Below, in pieces: positions 11,906 through 24,500 of a stretch of DNA of 64,000 bases (positions within the stretch are counted from its first letter, which is position 1; each line of letters opens with the position of its first letter). A program made the translations under genes and the position numbers. The notes under the pieces are model-generated. The model ran no database searches. It saw only the letters and a list, made by a program, of their open reading frames with translations, and was not told the DNA's origin. The DNA comes from Desmodesmus armatus (Eukaryota; Chlorophyta; Chlorophyceae; Sphaeropleales; Scenedesmaceae): contig VIIQ02000028.1 of NCBI GenBank assembly GCA_007449985.2, positions 186,001 through 250,000 on the forward strand. Reading direction: 5' to 3'.

Positions 11906-13033
11906 CTGTTGCTGCCCTAGAGTCATGTATCGTGCTCTACGGGACGGTACACATCAGTATGGAGGCTGGGCTGGGCTGCTGCTGAGTACAGTCTGACAGA
12001 TGACAGACAGATGACAGATCTGACAGATTGACAGATGACAAGGGTTCTGCAAGATGCTGCCAGGAACTTTGCAAGGCTAGCAGTGCCTCAACACATTGCA
12101 CACATGTTGAAGCAGCACCCCAGTGCACATTCAAAAGTATGGGCTATAGGACTCAACAAGGTAGCAACAACCTAAGCATTGCTGTTGCTACTATTTGCCA
12201 GGGAGCTGCAATTATCCTGGAGAACAGTCGGATGCATCAAGCAAGCACACCTGAATCGTGGCACCTTGCCCTAAGCACACCGATTTGCTCGGCTAATGCC
12301 TTGTGGTAAAGCACTTATTGAGAGATAGCAGTTAAACAAGTCTTCTGTCAACGGGAAGGGCCCAGTTTAGCTGAGCTAAGCTGAGACAGAATTGCCTGTG
12401 CTTGGTGAGCCAGGGTGCACTGTTGAGCCAGAGTGCAGCCCTTCCGCCACTGTCAAACAACATTCTGGACACTTCTTTCTCGGTTGGGACTCAACCCTTC
12501 CTTTTGAACAACAATCAGAACAAATATATGCCGCTTCTGTGTGCTCTGTTTCTTACTGGCAGCAAGTGAAGGTTGGTACTTTCAACAGCTCGCCCTGCCC
12601 GGTGCCCCTGAGCAATACTGGGATGATAGTTAACCATTTGCTGCACATTGAGACGCATACACGCCACTCTGATTCGGCTTGTCCAGAACCCTGAAGCGGG
12701 GTTTGGGCGGGGCACCTTCCTTGCTCGTGATAAATACCTGGGTCACCAGACCATTTTGGTATTGGCCCAGAACTCGTCTCCATAGGCCAAGCCACACAGT
12801 TTGGTTCTTTCAAGCGTTTATGCATGTTTGAGCGTGCAGCAGCTGGTGGCGAACACAGGTGGGTAGGCTTTGCCAGCTTCTCCCCAATGTTTACTGGTGT
12901 TGCATGCGTGCGGTTTCATTGTTGTTTGTGTTGATGTGTGTTGTGTCTGCTGTGCGGTGTGCGCTTGTGAGGTGTCTGCTGTCTTCTGTGGCTACATTTC
13001 GACCTCCTACTTCAGGCAAGTGCGTTTTGTGAG
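11906..13033. other. Spacer between RPL9 and the satellite array, no gene seen
   Basis: No conserved reading frame or RNA gene is recognisable. It holds a short imperfect tandem of tgacagatgacagac-type units at 11992-12040. From about 12,890 to 13,033 the plus strand becomes T/G-rich, like a degenerate approach to the satellite that follows. Confidence 0.6.
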
Positions 13034-16000
13034 TGCTTGTTTCATACTTTGTGTGCTGCTGGGGTGTTAGGCTGTTGGCCTCCACCCCAGCAGTACGTTG
13101 CTTGTGTGGTGTGTGCTGCTGGGGTGTTAGGCTGTTGGCCTCCACCCCAGCAGTACGTTGCTTGTGTGGTGTGTGCTGCTGGGGTGTTAGGCTGTTGGCC
13201 TCCACCCCAGCAGTACGTTGCTTGTGTGGTGTGTGTTGCTGGGGTGTTGGTTGTTGGCCTCCACCCCAGCAGTACGTTGCTTGTGTGGTGTGTGCTGCTG
13301 GGGTGTTGGTTGTTGGCCTCCAGCCCAGCGGTGCTTGTTTTGTGTGGTGTGTGCTGCTGGGGTGTTAGGCTGTTGGCCTCCACCTCAGCAGTGCTTGTTT
13401 TGTGTGGTGTGTGCTGCTGGGGTGTCAGGCTGTTGGCCTCCACCTCAGCAGTACGTTGCTTGTGTGGTGTGTGCTGCTGGGGTGTTAGGCTGTTGGCCTC
13501 CACCCCAGCGGTGCTTGTTTTGTGTGATGTGTGCTGCTGGGGTGTTAGGTTGTTGGCCTCCACCCCAGCAGTGCTTGTTTTGTGTGGTGTGTGCTGCTGG
13601 GGTGTTAGGCTGTTGGCCTCCACCCCAGCGGTGCTTGTTTTGTGTGGTGTGTGCTGCTGGGGTGTTAGGCTGTTGGCCTCCACCCCAGCAGTACGTTGCC
13701 TGTGTGGTGTGTGCTGCTGGGGTGTTGGGTTGTTGGCCTCCAGCCCAGCGGTGCTTGTTTGTGTGGTGTGTGCTGCTGGGGTGTTAGGCTGTTGGCCTCC
13801 ACCCCAGCAGTACGTTGCTTGTGTGGTGCGTGCTGCTGGGGTGTTAGGCTGTTGGCCTCCACCCCAGCGGTGCTTGTTTTGTGTGATGTGTGCTGCTGGG
13901 GTGTTAGGCTGTTGGCCACCACCCCAGCAGTGCTTGTTTTGTGTGGTGTGTGCTGCTGGGGTGTTAGGCTGTTGGCCTCCACCCCAGCGGTGCTTGTTTT
14001 GTGTGGTGTGTGCTGCTGGGGTGTTAGGCTGTTGGCCTCCACCCCAGCAGTACGTTGCCTGTGTGGTGTGTGCTGCTGGGGTGTTGGGTTGTTGGCCTCC
14101 AGCCCAGCGGTGCTTGTTTTGTGTGGTGTGTGCTGCTGGGGTGTTAGGCTGTTGGCCTCCACCTCAGCAGTGCTTGTTTTGTGTGGTGTGTGCTGCTGGG
14201 GTGTCAGGCTGTTGGCCTCCACCCCAGCAGCACGTTGCTTGTGTGGTGTGTGCTGCTGGGGTGTTAGGCTGTTGGCCTCCACCCCAGCGGTGCTTGTTTT
14301 GTGTGATGTGTGCTGCTGGGGTGTTAGGCTGTTGGCCACCACCCCAGCAGTGCTTGTTTTGTGTGGTGTGTGCTGCTGGGGTGTTCGGCTGTTGGCCTCC
14401 ACCCCAGCGGTGCTTGTTTTGTGTGGTGTGTGCTGCTGGGGTGTCAGGCTGTTGGCCTCCACCCCAGCAGTACGTTGCTTGTGTGGTGTGTGTTGCTGGG
14501 GTGTTAGGCTGTTGGCCTCCACCCCAGCAGTGCTTGTTTTGTGTGGTGTGTGCTGCTGGGGTGTCAGGCTGTTGGCCTCCACCCCAGCAGTACGTTGCTT
14601 GTGTGGTGTGTGCTGCTGGGGTGTTAGGCTGTTGGCCTCCACCCCAGCAGTACGTTGCTTGTGTGGTGTGTGCTGCTGGGGTGTTAGGCTGTTGGCCTCC
14701 ACCCCAGCAGTACGTTGCTTGTGTGGTGTGTGTTGCTGGGGTGTTAGGCTGTTGGCCTCCACCCCAGCGGTGCTTGTTTTGTGTGGTGTGTGCTGCTGGG
14801 GTGTCAGGCTGTTGGCCTCCACCCCAGCAGTACGTTGCTTGTGTGGTGTGTGCTGCTGGGGTGTTAGGCTGTTGGCCTCCACCCCAGCGGTGCTTGTTTT
14901 GTGTGATGTGTGCTGCTGGGTGTTAGGTTGTTGGCCTCCACCCCAGCAGTGCTTGTTTTGTGTGGTGTGTGCTGCTGGGGTGTTAGGCTGTTGGCCTCCA
15001 CCCCAGCGGTGCTTGTTTTGTGTGGTGTGTGCTGCTGGGGTGTTAGGCTGTTGGCCTCCACCCCAGCAGTACGTTGCCTGTGTGGTGTGTGCTGCTGGGG
15101 TGTTGGGTTGTTGGCCTCCAGCCCAGCGGTGCTTGTTTTGTGTGGTGTGTGCTGCTGGGGTGTCAGGCTGTTGGCCTCCACCCCAGCAGTACGTTGCTTG
15201 TGTGGTGCGTGCTGCTGGGGTGTTAGGCTGTTGGCCTCCACCCCAGCGTGCTTGTTTTGTGTGATGTGTGCTGCTGGGGTGTTAGGCTGTTGGCCACCAC
15301 CCCAGCAGTGCTTGTTTTGTGTGGTGTGTGCTGCTGGGGTGTTAGGCTGTTGGCCTCCACCCCAGCGGTGCTTGTTTTGTGTGGTGTGTGCTGCTGGGGT
15401 GTCAGGCTGTTGGCCTCCACCCCAGCAGTACGTTGCTTGTGTGGTGTGTGCTGCTGGGGTGTTAGGCTGTTGGCCTCCACCCCAGCAGTACGTTGCTTGT
15501 GTGGTGTGTGTTGCTGGGGTGTTAGGCTGTTGGCCTCCACCCCAGCAGTGCTTGTTTTGTGTGGTGTGTGCTGCTGGGGTGTCAGGCTGTTGGCCTCCAC
15601 CCCAGCAGTACGTTGCTTGTGTGGTGTGTGCTGCTGGGGTGTTAGGCTGTTGGCCTCCACCCCAGCAGTACGTTGCTTGTGTGGTGTGTGCTGCTGGGGT
15701 GTTAGGCTGTTGGCCTCCACCCCAGCGGTGCTTGTTTTGTGTGGTGTGTGCTGCTGGGGTGTTAGGCTGTTGGCCTCCACCCCAGCGTGCTTGTTTTGTG
15801 TGGTGTGTGCTGCTGGGGTGTCAGGCTGTTGGCCTCCACCCAGCAGTACGTTGCTTGTGTGGTGTGTGCTGCTGGGGTGTTAGGCTGTTGGCCTCCACCT
15901 CAGCAGTGCTTGTTTTGTGTGGTGTGTGCTGCTGGGGTGTCAGGCTGTTGGCCTCCACCCCAGCAGTACGTTGCTTGTGTGGTGTGTGCTGCTGGGGTGT

Positions 16001-19000
16001 TAGGCTGTTGGCCTCCACCCCAGCAGTACGTTGCTTGTGTGGTGTGTGCTGCTGGGGTGTTAGGCTGTTGGCCTCCACCCCAGCAGTACGTTGCTTGTGT
16101 GGTGTGTGTTGCTGGGGTGTTAGGCTGTTGGCCTCCACCTCAGCAGTGCTTGTTTTGTGTGGTGTGTGCTGCTGGGGTGTCAGGCTGTTGGCCTCCACCC
16201 CAGCAGTACGTTGCTTGTGTGGTGTGTGCTGCTGGGGTGTTAGGCTGTTGGCCTCCACCCCAGCAGTACGTTGCTTGTGTGTTGTGTGCTGCTGGGGTGT
16301 TAGGCTGTTGGCCTCCACCTCAGCAGTGCTTGTTTTGTGTGGTGTGTGCTGCTGGGGTGTTAGGCTGTTGGCCTCCACCCCAGCAGTACGTTGCTTGTGT
16401 GGTGTGTGCTGCTGGGGTGTTAGGCTGTTGGCCTCCACCCCAGCAGTACGTTGCTTGTGTGGTGTGTGTTGCTGGGGTGTTGGGTTGTTGGCCTCCACCC
16501 CAGCAGTACGTTGCTTGTGTGGTGTGTGCTGCTGGGGTGTTGGTTGTTGGCCTCCACCAGCGGTGCTTGTTTTGTGTGGTGTGTGCTGCTGGGGTGTTAG
16601 GCTGTTGGCCTCCACCTCAGCAGTGCTTGTTTTGTGTGGTGTGTGCTGCTGGGGTGTTAGGTTGTTGGCCTCCACCTCAGCAGTACGTTGCTTGTGTGGT
16701 GTGTGCTGCTGGGGTGTTAGGCTGTTGGCCTCCACCCCAGCGGTGCTTGTTTTGTGTGATGTGTGCTGCTGGGGTGTTAGGTTGTTGGCCTCCACCCCAG
16801 CAGTGCTTGTTTTGTGTGGTGTGTGCTGCTGGGTGTTAGGCTGTTGGCCTCCACCCCAGCGGTGCTTGTTTTGTGTGGTGTGTGCTGCTGGGGTGTTAGG
16901 CTGTTGGCCTCCACCCCAGCAGTACGTTGCCTGTGTGGTGTGTGCTGCTGGGGTGTTGGTTGTTGGCCTCCACCCAGCGGTGCTTGTTTTGTGTGGTGTG
17001 TGCTGCTGGGGTGTCAGGCTGTTGGCCTCCACCCCAGCAGCACGTTGCTTGTGTGGTGTGTGCTGCTGGGTGTTAGGCTGTTGGCCTCCACCCCAGCGGT
17101 GCTTGTTTTGTGTGATGTGTGCTGCTGGGGTGTTAGGCTGTTGGCCACCACCCCAGCAGTGCTTGTTTTGTGTGGTGTGTGCTGCTGGGGTGTTAGGCTG
17201 TTGGCCTCCACCCCAGCGGTGCTTGTTTTGTGTGGTGTGTGCTGCTGGGGTGTCAGGCTGTTGGCCTCCACCCCAGCAGTACGTTGCTTGTGTGGTGTGT
17301 GCTGCTGGGGTGTTAGGCTGTTGGCCTCCACCCCAGCAGTACGTTGCTTGTGTGGTGTGTGGTGCTGGGGTGTTAGGCTGTTGGCCTCCACCCCAGCAGT
17401 GCTTGTTTTGTGTGGTGTGTGCTGCTGGGGTGTTAGGCTGTTGGCCTCCACCCCAGCAGTACGTTGCTTGTGTGGTGTGTGCTGCTGGGGTGTTAGGCTG
17501 TTGGCCTCCACCCCAGCGTGCTTGTTTTTGTGTGGTGTGTGCTGCTGGGGTGTTAGGCTGTTGGCCTCCACCCCAGCGGTGCTTGTTTTGTGTGGTGTGT
17601 GCTGCTGGGGTGTCAGGCTGTTGGCCTCCACCCCAGCAGTACGTTGCTTGTGTGGTGTGTGCTGCTGGGGTGTTAGGCTGTTGGCCTCCACCTCAGCAGT
17701 GCTTGTTTTGTGTGGTGTGTGCTGCTGGGGTGTCAGGCTGTTGGCCTCCACCCCAGCAGTACGTTGCTTGTGTGGTGTGTGCTGCTGGGGTGTTAGGCTG
17801 TTGGCCTCCACCCCAGCAGTACGTTGCTTGTGTGGTGTGTGCTGCTGGGGTGTTAGGCTGTTGGCCTCCACCCCAGCAGTACGTTGCTTGTGTGGTGTGT
17901 GTTGCTGGGGTGTTAGGCTGTTGGCCTCCACCTCAGCAGTGCTTGTTTTGTGTGGTGTGTGCTGCTGGGGTGTCAGGCTGTTGGCCTCCACCCCAGCAGT
18001 ACGTTGCTTGTGTGGTGTGTGCTGCTGGGGTGTTAGGCTGTTGGCCTCCACCCCAGCAGTACGTTGCTTGTGTGGTGTGTGCTGCTGGGGTGTTAGGCTG
18101 TTGGCCTCCACCTCAGCAGTGCTTGTTTTGTGTGGTGTGTGCTGCTGGGGTGTCAGGCTGTTGGCCTCCACCCCAGCAGTACGTTGCTTGTGTGGTGTGT
18201 GCTGCTGGGGTGTTAGGCTGTTGGCCTCCACCTCAGCAGTACTTGTTTTGTGTGGTGTGTGCTGCTGGGGTGTCAGGCTGTTGGCCTCCACCCCAGCAGT
18301 ACGTTGCTTGTGTGGTGTGTGCTGCTGGGGTGTTAGGCTGTTGGCCTCCACCCCAGCAGTACGTTGCTTGTGTGGTGTGTGTTGCTGGGGTGTTAGGCTG
18401 TTGGCCTCCACCTCAGCAGTGCTTGTTTTGTGTGGTGTGTGCTGCTGGGGTGTCAGGCTGTTGGCCTCCACCCCAGCAGTACGTTGCTTGTGTGGTGTGT
18501 GCTGCTGGGGTGTCAGGCTGTTGGCCTCCACCCCAGCGGTGCTTGTTTTGTGTGGTGTGTGCTGCTGGGGTGTCAGGCTGTTGGCCTCCACCCCAGCAGT
18601 ACGTTGCTTGTGTGGTGTGTGCTGCTGGGGTGTTAGGCTGTTGGCCTCCACCTCAGCAGTGCTTGTTTTGTGTGGTGTGTGCTGCTGGGGTGTCAGGCTG
18701 TTGGCCTCCACCCCAGCAACACGTTGCTTGTGTGGTGTGTGCTGCTGGGGTGTTAGGCTGTTGGCCTCCACCCCAGCGGTGCTTGTTTTGTGTGATGTGT
18801 GCTGCTGGGTGTTAGGCTGTTGGCCTCCACCCCAGCAGTGCTTGTTTTGTGTGGTGTGTGCTGCTGGGGTGTTAGGCTGTTGGCCTCCACCCCAGCAGTA
18901 CGTTGCCTGTGTGGTGTGTGCTGCTGGGGTGTCAGGCTGTTGGCCTCCACCCCAGCAGTACGTTGCTTGTGTGGTGTGTGTTGCTGGGGTGTTAGGCTGT

Positions 19001-20432
19001 TGGCCTCCACCCCAGCAGTGCTTGTTTTGTGTGGTGTGCTGCTGGGGTGTTAGGCTGTTGGCCTCCACCCCAGCAGTACGTTGCTTGTGTGGTGTGTGCT
19101 GCTGGGGTGTTAGGCTGTTGGCCTCCACCCCAGCAGTACGTTGCTTGTGTGGTGTGTGCTGCTGGGGTGTTAGGCTGTTGGCCTCCACCCCAGCGGTGCT
19201 TGTTTTGTGTGGTGTGTGCTGCTGGGGTGTTAGGCTGTTGGCCTCCACCCCAGCGGTGCTTGTTTTGTGTGGTGTGTGCTGCTGGGGTGTCAGGCTGTTG
19301 GCCTCCACCCCAGCAGTACGTTGCTTGTGTGGTGTGTGCTGCTGGGGTGTTAGGCTGTTGGCCTCCACCTCAGCAGTGCTTGTTTTGTGTGGTGTGTGCT
19401 GCTGGGGTGTCAGGCTGTTGGCCTCCACCCCAGCAGTACGTTGCTTGTGTGGTGTGTGCTGCTGGGGTGTCAGGCTGTTGGCCTCCACCCCAGCAGTACG
19501 TTGCTTGTGTGGTGTGTGCTGCTGGGGTGTTAGGCTGTTGGCCTCCACCCCAGCAGTACGTTGCTTGTGTGGTGTGTGCTGCTGGGGTGTTAGGCTGTTG
19601 GCCTCCACCCAGCAGTGCTTGTTTTGTGTGGTGTGTGCTGCTGGGGTGTCAGGCTGTTGGCCTCCACCCCAGCAGTACGTTGCTTGTGTGGTGTGTGCTG
19701 CTGGGGTGTTAGGCTGTTGGCCTCCACCTCAGCAGTGCTTGTTTTGTGTGGTGTGTGCTGCTGGGGTGTCAGGCTGTTGGCCTCCACCCCAGCAGTACGT
19801 TGCTTGTGTGGTGTGTGCTGCTGGGGTGTTAGGCTGTTGGCCTCCACCCCAGCAGTACGTTGCTTGTGTGGTGTGTGCTGCTGGGGTGTTAGGCTGTTGG
19901 CCTCCACCCCAGCAGTACGTTGCTTGTGTGGTGTGTGTTGCTGGGGTGTTAGGCTGTTGGCCTCCACCTCAGCAGTGCTTGTTTTGTGTGGTGTGTGCTG
20001 CTGGGGTGTCAGGCTGTTGGCCTCCACCCCAGCAGTACGTTGCTTGTGTGGTGTGTGCTGCTGGGGTGTTAGGCTGTTGGCCTCCACCCCAGCAGTACGT
20101 TGCTTGTGTGGTGTGTGCTGCTGGGGTGTTAGGCTGTTGGCCTCCACCTCAGCAGTGCTTGTTTTGTGTGGTGTGTGCTGCTGGGGTGTCAGGCTGTTGG
20201 CCTCCACCCCAGCAGTACGTTGCTTGTGTGGTGTGTGCTGCTGGGGTGTTAGGCTGTTGGCCTCCACCTCAGCAGTACTTGTTTTGTGTGGTGTGTGCTG
20301 CTGGGGTGTCAGGCTGTTGGCCTCCACCCCAGCAGTACGTTGCTTGTGTGGTGTGTGCTGCTGGGGTGTTAGGCTGTTGGCCTCCACCCCAGCAGTACGT
20401 TGCTTGTGTGGTGTGTGTTGCTGGGTGTTAGG

Positions 20433-21540
20433 CTGTTGGCCTCCACCTCAGCAGTGCTTGTTTTGTGTGGTGTGTGCTGCTGGGGTGTCAGGCTGTTGGC
20501 CTCCACCCCAGCAGTACGTTGCTTGTGTGGTGTGTGCTGCTGGGGTGTCAGGCTGTTGGCCTCCACCCCAGCGGTGCTTGTTTTGTGTGGTGTGTGCTGC
20601 TGGGGTGTCAGGCTGTTGGCCTCCACCCCAGCAGTACGTTGCTTGTGTGGTGTGTGCTGCTGGGGTGTTAGGCTGTTGGCCTCCACCTCAGCAGTGCTTG
20701 TTTTGTGTGGTGTGTGCTGCTGGGGTGTCAGGCTGTTGGCCTCCACCCCAGCAGCACGTTGCTTGTGTGGTGTGTGCTGCTGGGGTGTTAGGCTGTTGGC
20801 CTCCACCCCAGCGGTGCTTGTTTTGTGTGATGTGTGCTGCTGGGGTGTTAGGCTGTTGGCCTCCACCCCAGCAGTGCTTGTTTTGTGTGGTGTGTGCTGC
20901 TGGGGTGTTAGGCTGTTGGCCTCCACCCCAGCAGTACGTTGCCTGTGTGGTGTGTGCTGCTGGGGTGTCAGGCTGTTGGCCTCCACCCCAGCAGTACGTT
21001 GCTTGTGTGGTGTGTGTTGCTGGGGTGTTAGGCTGTTGGCCTCCACCCCAGCAGTGCTTGTTTTGTGTGGTGTGTGCTGCTGGGGTGTTAGGCTGTTGGC
21101 CTCCACCCCAGCAGTACGTTGCTTGTGTGGTGTGTGCTGCTGGGGTGTTAGGCTGTTGGCCTCCACCCCAGCAGTACGTTGCTTGTGTGGTGTGTGCTGC
21201 TGGGGTGTTAGGCTGTTGGCCTCCACCCCAGCGGTGCTTGTTTTGTGTGGTGTGTGCTGCTGGGGTGTTAGGCTGTTGGCCTTCACCCCAGCGGTGCTTG
21301 TTTTGTGTGGTGTGTGCTGCTGGGGTGTCAGGCTGTTGGCCTCCACCCCAGCAGTACGTTGCTTGTGTGGTGTGTGCTGCTGGGGTGTTAGGCTGTTGGC
21401 CTCCACCTCAGCAGTGCTTGTTTTGTGTGGTGTGTGCTGCTGGGGTGTCAGGCTGTTGGCCTCCACCCCAGCAGTACGTTGCTTGTGTGGTGTGTGCTGC
21501 TGGGGTGTTAGGCTGTTGGCCTCCACCCCAGCAGTACGTT
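20433..21540. repeat. Higher-order duplicated block inside the array (copy 1)
   Basis: About 18 consecutive units match 33223-34330 in the same order of variants, at an offset of 12,790 bp. Shared rare markers are GTGATG in place of GTGGTG (20829/33619), GCCTGTG (20941/33731) and the cttcacc variant (about 21,282/34,072). Only a few substitutions separate the two blocks. Since 12,790 is not a multiple of 60, units between them carry net indels. Confidence 0.85.
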
Positions 21541-24500
21541 GCTTGTGTGGTGTGTGCTGCTGGGGTGTTAGGCTGTTGGCCTCCACCCCAGCAGTACGTT
21601 GCTTGTGTGGTGTGTGCTGCTGGGTGTTAGGCTGTTGGCCTCCACCTCAGCAGTGCTTGTTTTGTGTGGTGTGTGCTGCTGGGGTGTCAGGCTGTTGGCC
21701 TCCACCCCAGCAGTACGTTGCTTGTGTGGTGTGTGCTGCTGGGGTGTTAGGCTGTTGGCCTCCACCTCAGCAGTGCTTGTTTTGTGTGGTGTGTGCTGCT
21801 GGGGTGTCAGGCTGTTGGCCTCCACCCCAGTACGTTGCTTGTGTGGTGTGTGCTGCTGGGGTGTTAGGCTGTTGGCCTCCACCCCAGCAGTACGTTGCTT
21901 GTGTGGTGTGTGCTGCTGGGGTGTTAGGCTGTTGGCCTCCACCCAGCAGTGCTTGTTTTGTGTGGTGTGTGCTGCTGGGGTGTTAGGCTGTTGGCCTCCA
22001 CCCCAGCAGTACGTTGCTTGTGTGGTGTGTGCTGCTGGGGTGTTAGGCTGTTGGCCTCCACCCCAGCAGTACGTTGCTTGTGTGGTGTGTGCTGCTGGGG
22101 TGTTAGGCTGTTGGCCTCCACCCCAGCAGTACGTTGCTTGTGTGGTGTGTGCTGCTGGGGTGTTAGGCTGTTGGCCTCCACCCCAGCAGTGCTTGTTTTG
22201 TGTGGTGTGTGCTGCTGGGGTGTTAGGCTGTTGGCCTCCACCCAGCAGTACGTTGCTTGTGTGGTGTGTGCTGCTGGGGTGTTAGGCTGTTGGCCTCCAC
22301 CCCAGCAGTACGTTGCTTGTGTGGTGTGTGCTGCTGGGGTGTTAGGCTGTTGGCCTCCACCCCAGCAGTACGTTGCTTGTGTGGTGTGTGCTGCTGGGGT
22401 GTTAGGCTGTTGGCCTCCACCCCAGCAGTACGTTGCTTGTGTGGTGTGTGCTGCTGGGGTGTTAGGCTGTTGGCCTCCACCTCAGCAGTGCTTGTTTTGT
22501 GTGGTGTGTGCTGCTGGGGTGTCAGGCTGTTGGCCTCCACCCCAGCAGTACGTTGCTTGTGTGGTGTGTGCTGCTGGGTGTTAGGCTGTTGGCCTCCACC
22601 CCAGCAGTACGTGCTGTGTGGTGTGTGCTGCTGGGGTGTTAGGCTGTTGGCCTCCACCCAGCAGTGCTTGTTTTGTGTGGTGTGTGCTGCTGGGGTGTCA
22701 GGCTGTTGGCCTCCACCCCAGCAGTACGTTGCTTGTGTGGTGTGTGCTGCTGGGGTGTTAGGCTGTTGGCCTCCACCCCAGCAGTGCTTGTTTTGTGTGG
22801 TGTGTGCTGCTGGGGTGTCAGGCTGTTGGCCTCCACCCCAGCAGTACGTTGCTTGTGTGGTGTGTGCTGCTGGGGTGTTAGGCTGTTGGCCTCCACCTCA
22901 GCAGTGCTTGTTTTGTGTGGTGTGTGCTGCTGGGGTGTCAGGCTGTTGGCCTCCACCCCAGCAGTACGTTGCTTGTGTGGTGTGTGCTGCTGGGGTGTTA
23001 GGCTGTTGGCCTCCACCCCAGCAGTACGTTGCTTGTGTGTGTGTGTGCTGCTGGGGTGTTAGGCTGTTGGCCTCCACCCCAGCAGTACGTTGCTTGTGTG
23101 GTGTGTGTGCTGGGGTGTTAGGCTGTTGGCCTCCACCCCAGCAGTGCTTGTTTGTGTGGTGTGTGCTGCTGGGGTGTAGGCTGTTGGCCTCCACCCCAGC
23201 AGTACGTTGCTTGTGTGGTGTGTGCTGCTGGGGTGTTAGGCTGTTGGCCTCCACCCCAGCAGTACGTTGCTTGTGTGGTGTGTGCTGCTGGGGTGTTAGG
23301 CTGTTGGCCTCCACCTCAGCAGTGCTTGTTTTGTGTGGTGTGTGCTGCTGGGGTGTCAGGCTGTTGGCCTCCACCCCAGCAGTACGTTGCTTGTGTGGTG
23401 TGTGCTGCTGGGGTGTTAGGCTGTTGGCCTCCACCTCAGCAGTGCTTGTTTTGTGTGGTGTGTGCTGCTGGGGTGTCAGGCTGTTGGCCTCCACCCCAGC
23501 AGTACGTTGCTTGTGTGGTGTGTGCTGCTGGGGTGTTAGGCTGTTGGCCTCCACCCCAGCAGTACGTTGCTTGTGTGGTGTGTGCTGCTGGGGTGTTAGG
23601 CTGTTGGCCTCCACCCCAGCAGTGCTTGTTTTGTGTGGTGTGTGCTGCTGGGGTGTCAGGCTGTTGGCCTCCACCCCAGCAGTACGTTGCTTGTGTGGTG
23701 TGTGCTGCTGGGGTGTAGGCTGTTGGCCTCCACCCCAGCGGTGCTTTTTTGTGTGGTGTGTGCTGCTGGGGTGTTAGGCTGTTGGCCTCCACCCCAGCAG
23801 TACGTTGCTTGTGTGGTGTGTGCTGCTGGGGTGTTAGGCTGTTGGCCTCCACCCCAGCAGTGCTTGTTTTGTGTGGTGTGTGCTGCTGGGGTGTCAGGCT
23901 GTTGGCCTCCACCCAGCAGTACGTTGCTTGTGTGGTGTGTGCTGCTGGGGTGTTAGGCTGTTGGCTCCACCCCAGCGGTGCTTGTTTTGTGTGGTGTGTG
24001 CTGCTGGGGTGTTAGGCTGTTGGCCTCCACCCAGCAGTGCTTGCTTTGTGTGGTGTGTGCTGCTGGGGTGTTAGGCTGTTGGCCTCCACCCCAGCAGTAC
24101 GTTGCTTGTGTGGTGTGTGCTGCTGGGGTGTCAGGCTGTTGGCCTCCACCCCAGCAGTACGTTGCTTGTGTGGTGTGTGCTGCTGGGGTGTTAGGCTGTT
24201 GGCCTCCACCCCAGCAGTACGTTGCTTGTGTGGTGTGTGTTGGGGTGTTAGGCTGTTGGCCTCCACCCCAGCAGTGCTTGTTTTGTGTGGTGTGTGCTGC
24301 TGGGGTGTCAGGCTGTTGGCCTCCACCCAGCAGTACGTTGCTTGTGTGGTGTGTGCTGCTGGGGTGTTAGGCTGTTGGCCTCCACCCAGCAGTACGTTGC
24401 TTGTGTGGTGTGTGCTGCTGGGGTGTTAGGCTGTTGGCCTCCACCCCAGCAGTGCTTGTTTTGTGTGGTGTGTGCTGCTGGGGTGTTAGGCTGTTGGCCT